DNA of 13,473 bases, from contig CAMODP010000034.1 in the NCBI GenBank assembly GCA_946611445.1, positions 1 through 13,473 on the forward strand, read 5' to 3'. The notes under the pieces are model-generated. The model ran no database searches. It was not told where the DNA came from and was given only the letters and a program-made list of their open reading frames with translations. Shown piece by piece: positions 12,863-13,473 of the stretch (the first letter of the stretch is position 1; the number at the start of each line of letters is the position of its first letter). The stretch comes from an uncultured Eubacterium sp. (lineage in GTDB: Bacteria > Bacillota > Clostridia > Lachnospirales > Lachnospiraceae). The position numbers and the translations under genes are program-made.

Positions 12863-13473
12863 TCGACGGCATCGTCACAAGCCGCTTCCTGGGGGCGGAT
12901 GTTTTTTCCGGAATCTCTCTTGTGAAACCGTTTTCCAGCATCATCATGATGATTGCCAGCTTTTTCTCCACCGGCTGTTCTGTAACCTGCTCAAAACTGG
13001 TGGGATCCGGCAGAAAAAAAGAAGCCAACGATACACTGCTTCTTTCGGCTGCCCTCACCCTGCTCTTCTCTCTCATACTGATCGGTGCCTGCATGCTGTT
13101 TCCGGAAAACATGCTCCGTGTGTGCGGTGTATCGCTGACAAAATATCCGGAGCTGAATCCGTATATGTACAACTATCTGCACGGATATCTGGTCGGTGTT
13201 CCGGCCATCATGCTGATCCAGATCATCGGCCCCATCCTCGTCATGGACAACGGCAAACGGCGTTTTACCATATCCTCCGTTATTCTGAGTGCCTTTGACA
13301 TCGTCGGTGATATCCTGGTTGTCACGGTCTTTCACGGAGGCGCCTTCGGGATGGGCCTGGTCACATCCATCGCCTATATCATACAGCTGCTCTACCTGCT
13401 CCTGCATTTCTTCGGCGCACACAGCTATTTCCGCTTCGGTCTGGGGCGTCTGAGCTTCCGGGATCTGCCGTCT
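12799..13473 (+). CDS. MATE-family multidrug/Na+ efflux protein, 3' end outside window
   Basis: The frame is open to the window edge (225 codons visible). It shows the MATE pattern: a first helix with FTEFTGVIAVLIDGIVTSRFLG, a second helix with KPFSSIIMMIASFFSTGCS, the cytoplasmic loop KLVGSGRKKEAN, then further helices, a GVPAIMLIQIIGPILVMDN segment typical of helix 4 and the following loop, and a GGAFGMGLVTSIAYIIQ segment. MATE proteins export cationic drugs or metabolites using Na+ or H+. The coordinate given is the first in-frame ATG. It has no ribosome binding site, and the sequence similarity continues upstream in this frame (SDRIFSDNISH), back to a better ATG at 12752 that is one base out of frame. 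The gene is thus either frameshifted, expressed through slippage, or affected by a sequencing error. Confidence 0.8.
   Translation, partial: MFFATSIALVFTEFTGVIAVLIDGIVTSRFLGADVFSGISLVKPFSSIIMMIASFFSTGCSVTCSKLVGSGRKKEANDTLLLSAALTLLFSLILIGACMLFPENMLRVCGVSLTKYPELNPYMYNYLHGYLVGVPAIMLIQIIGPILVMDNGKRRFTISSVILSAFDIVGDILVVTVFHGGAFGMGLVTSIAYIIQLLYLLLHFFGAHSYFRFGLGRLSFRDLPS

Noticed and set aside
12615..13422. Minus-strand frames of 143-185 codons at the right end
   Set aside because: They lie antisense to the MATE coding region, whose plus-strand translation is clearly a membrane transporter.

Overview
The window looks like chromosomal DNA of a moderately GC-rich anaerobic member of the Bacillota, most likely Clostridia of the Lachnospiraceae type. 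This is inferred from the strong AGGAGG-type ribosome binding sites, tightly overlapping ATGA gene junctions, Pro/Thr-linker lipoproteins, a BcrA-like ABC module and a molybdenum hydroxylase set as found in gut clostridia. No rRNA, tRNA, CRISPR array, insertion sequence or phage gene was seen. Ten of the eleven recognisable genes, plus one small uncertain ORF, lie on the minus strand; only the last gene, at the right edge, is on the plus strand.

Reading along the minus strand from right to left: a phospholipase-D type cardiolipin synthase (10998-12566), a YbaK/ProX-type aminoacyl-tRNA deacylase (10340-10885), a VanX-like D-Ala-D-Ala dipeptidase (9520-10176), a lipoprotein with an 18-bp-repeat Pro/Thr linker and a BIG2 domain (8439-9398), a lipoprotein M13 zinc metallopeptidase (6298-8352), and a compact ABC exporter cassette of one ATPase and two paralogous ABC-2 permeases joined by 4-nt overlaps (3972-6264). 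These are envelope and peptide-handling functions.

Leftward of these is a molybdenum-hydroxylase block: a type I glutamine synthetase-like ligase (2513-3937) overlapping by 4 nt a MobA/MocA-like molybdopterin nucleotidyltransferase (1815-2516), a small uncertain ORF (1515-1772), then the [2Fe-2S] subunit (777-1298) and the start of the large molybdopterin subunit (1-795, TTG start, continuing out of the window). The nucleotidyltransferase would mature the cofactor that the hydroxylase uses. The role of the ligase is open.

The most notable non-coding structure is in front of the hydroxylase genes. A near-consensus sigma-A promoter (TTGACA, 17 bp, TATAGT; 1490-1518) fires into a leader of about 185 nt that holds a strong intrinsic terminator (1341-1383) shortly before the start codon. 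This is the layout of a riboswitch or attenuator, and I could not match it to a known class. The second notable point is the MATE-family transporter at the right edge (12799-13473+): its best ribosome binding site and ATG (12752) are out of frame with the conserved protein by one base at an A6 tract. Other structures are a perfect 12-bp palindrome at 8378-8404, a long hairpin at 9437-9483, and a candidate promoter for the dipeptidase at 10263-10291.
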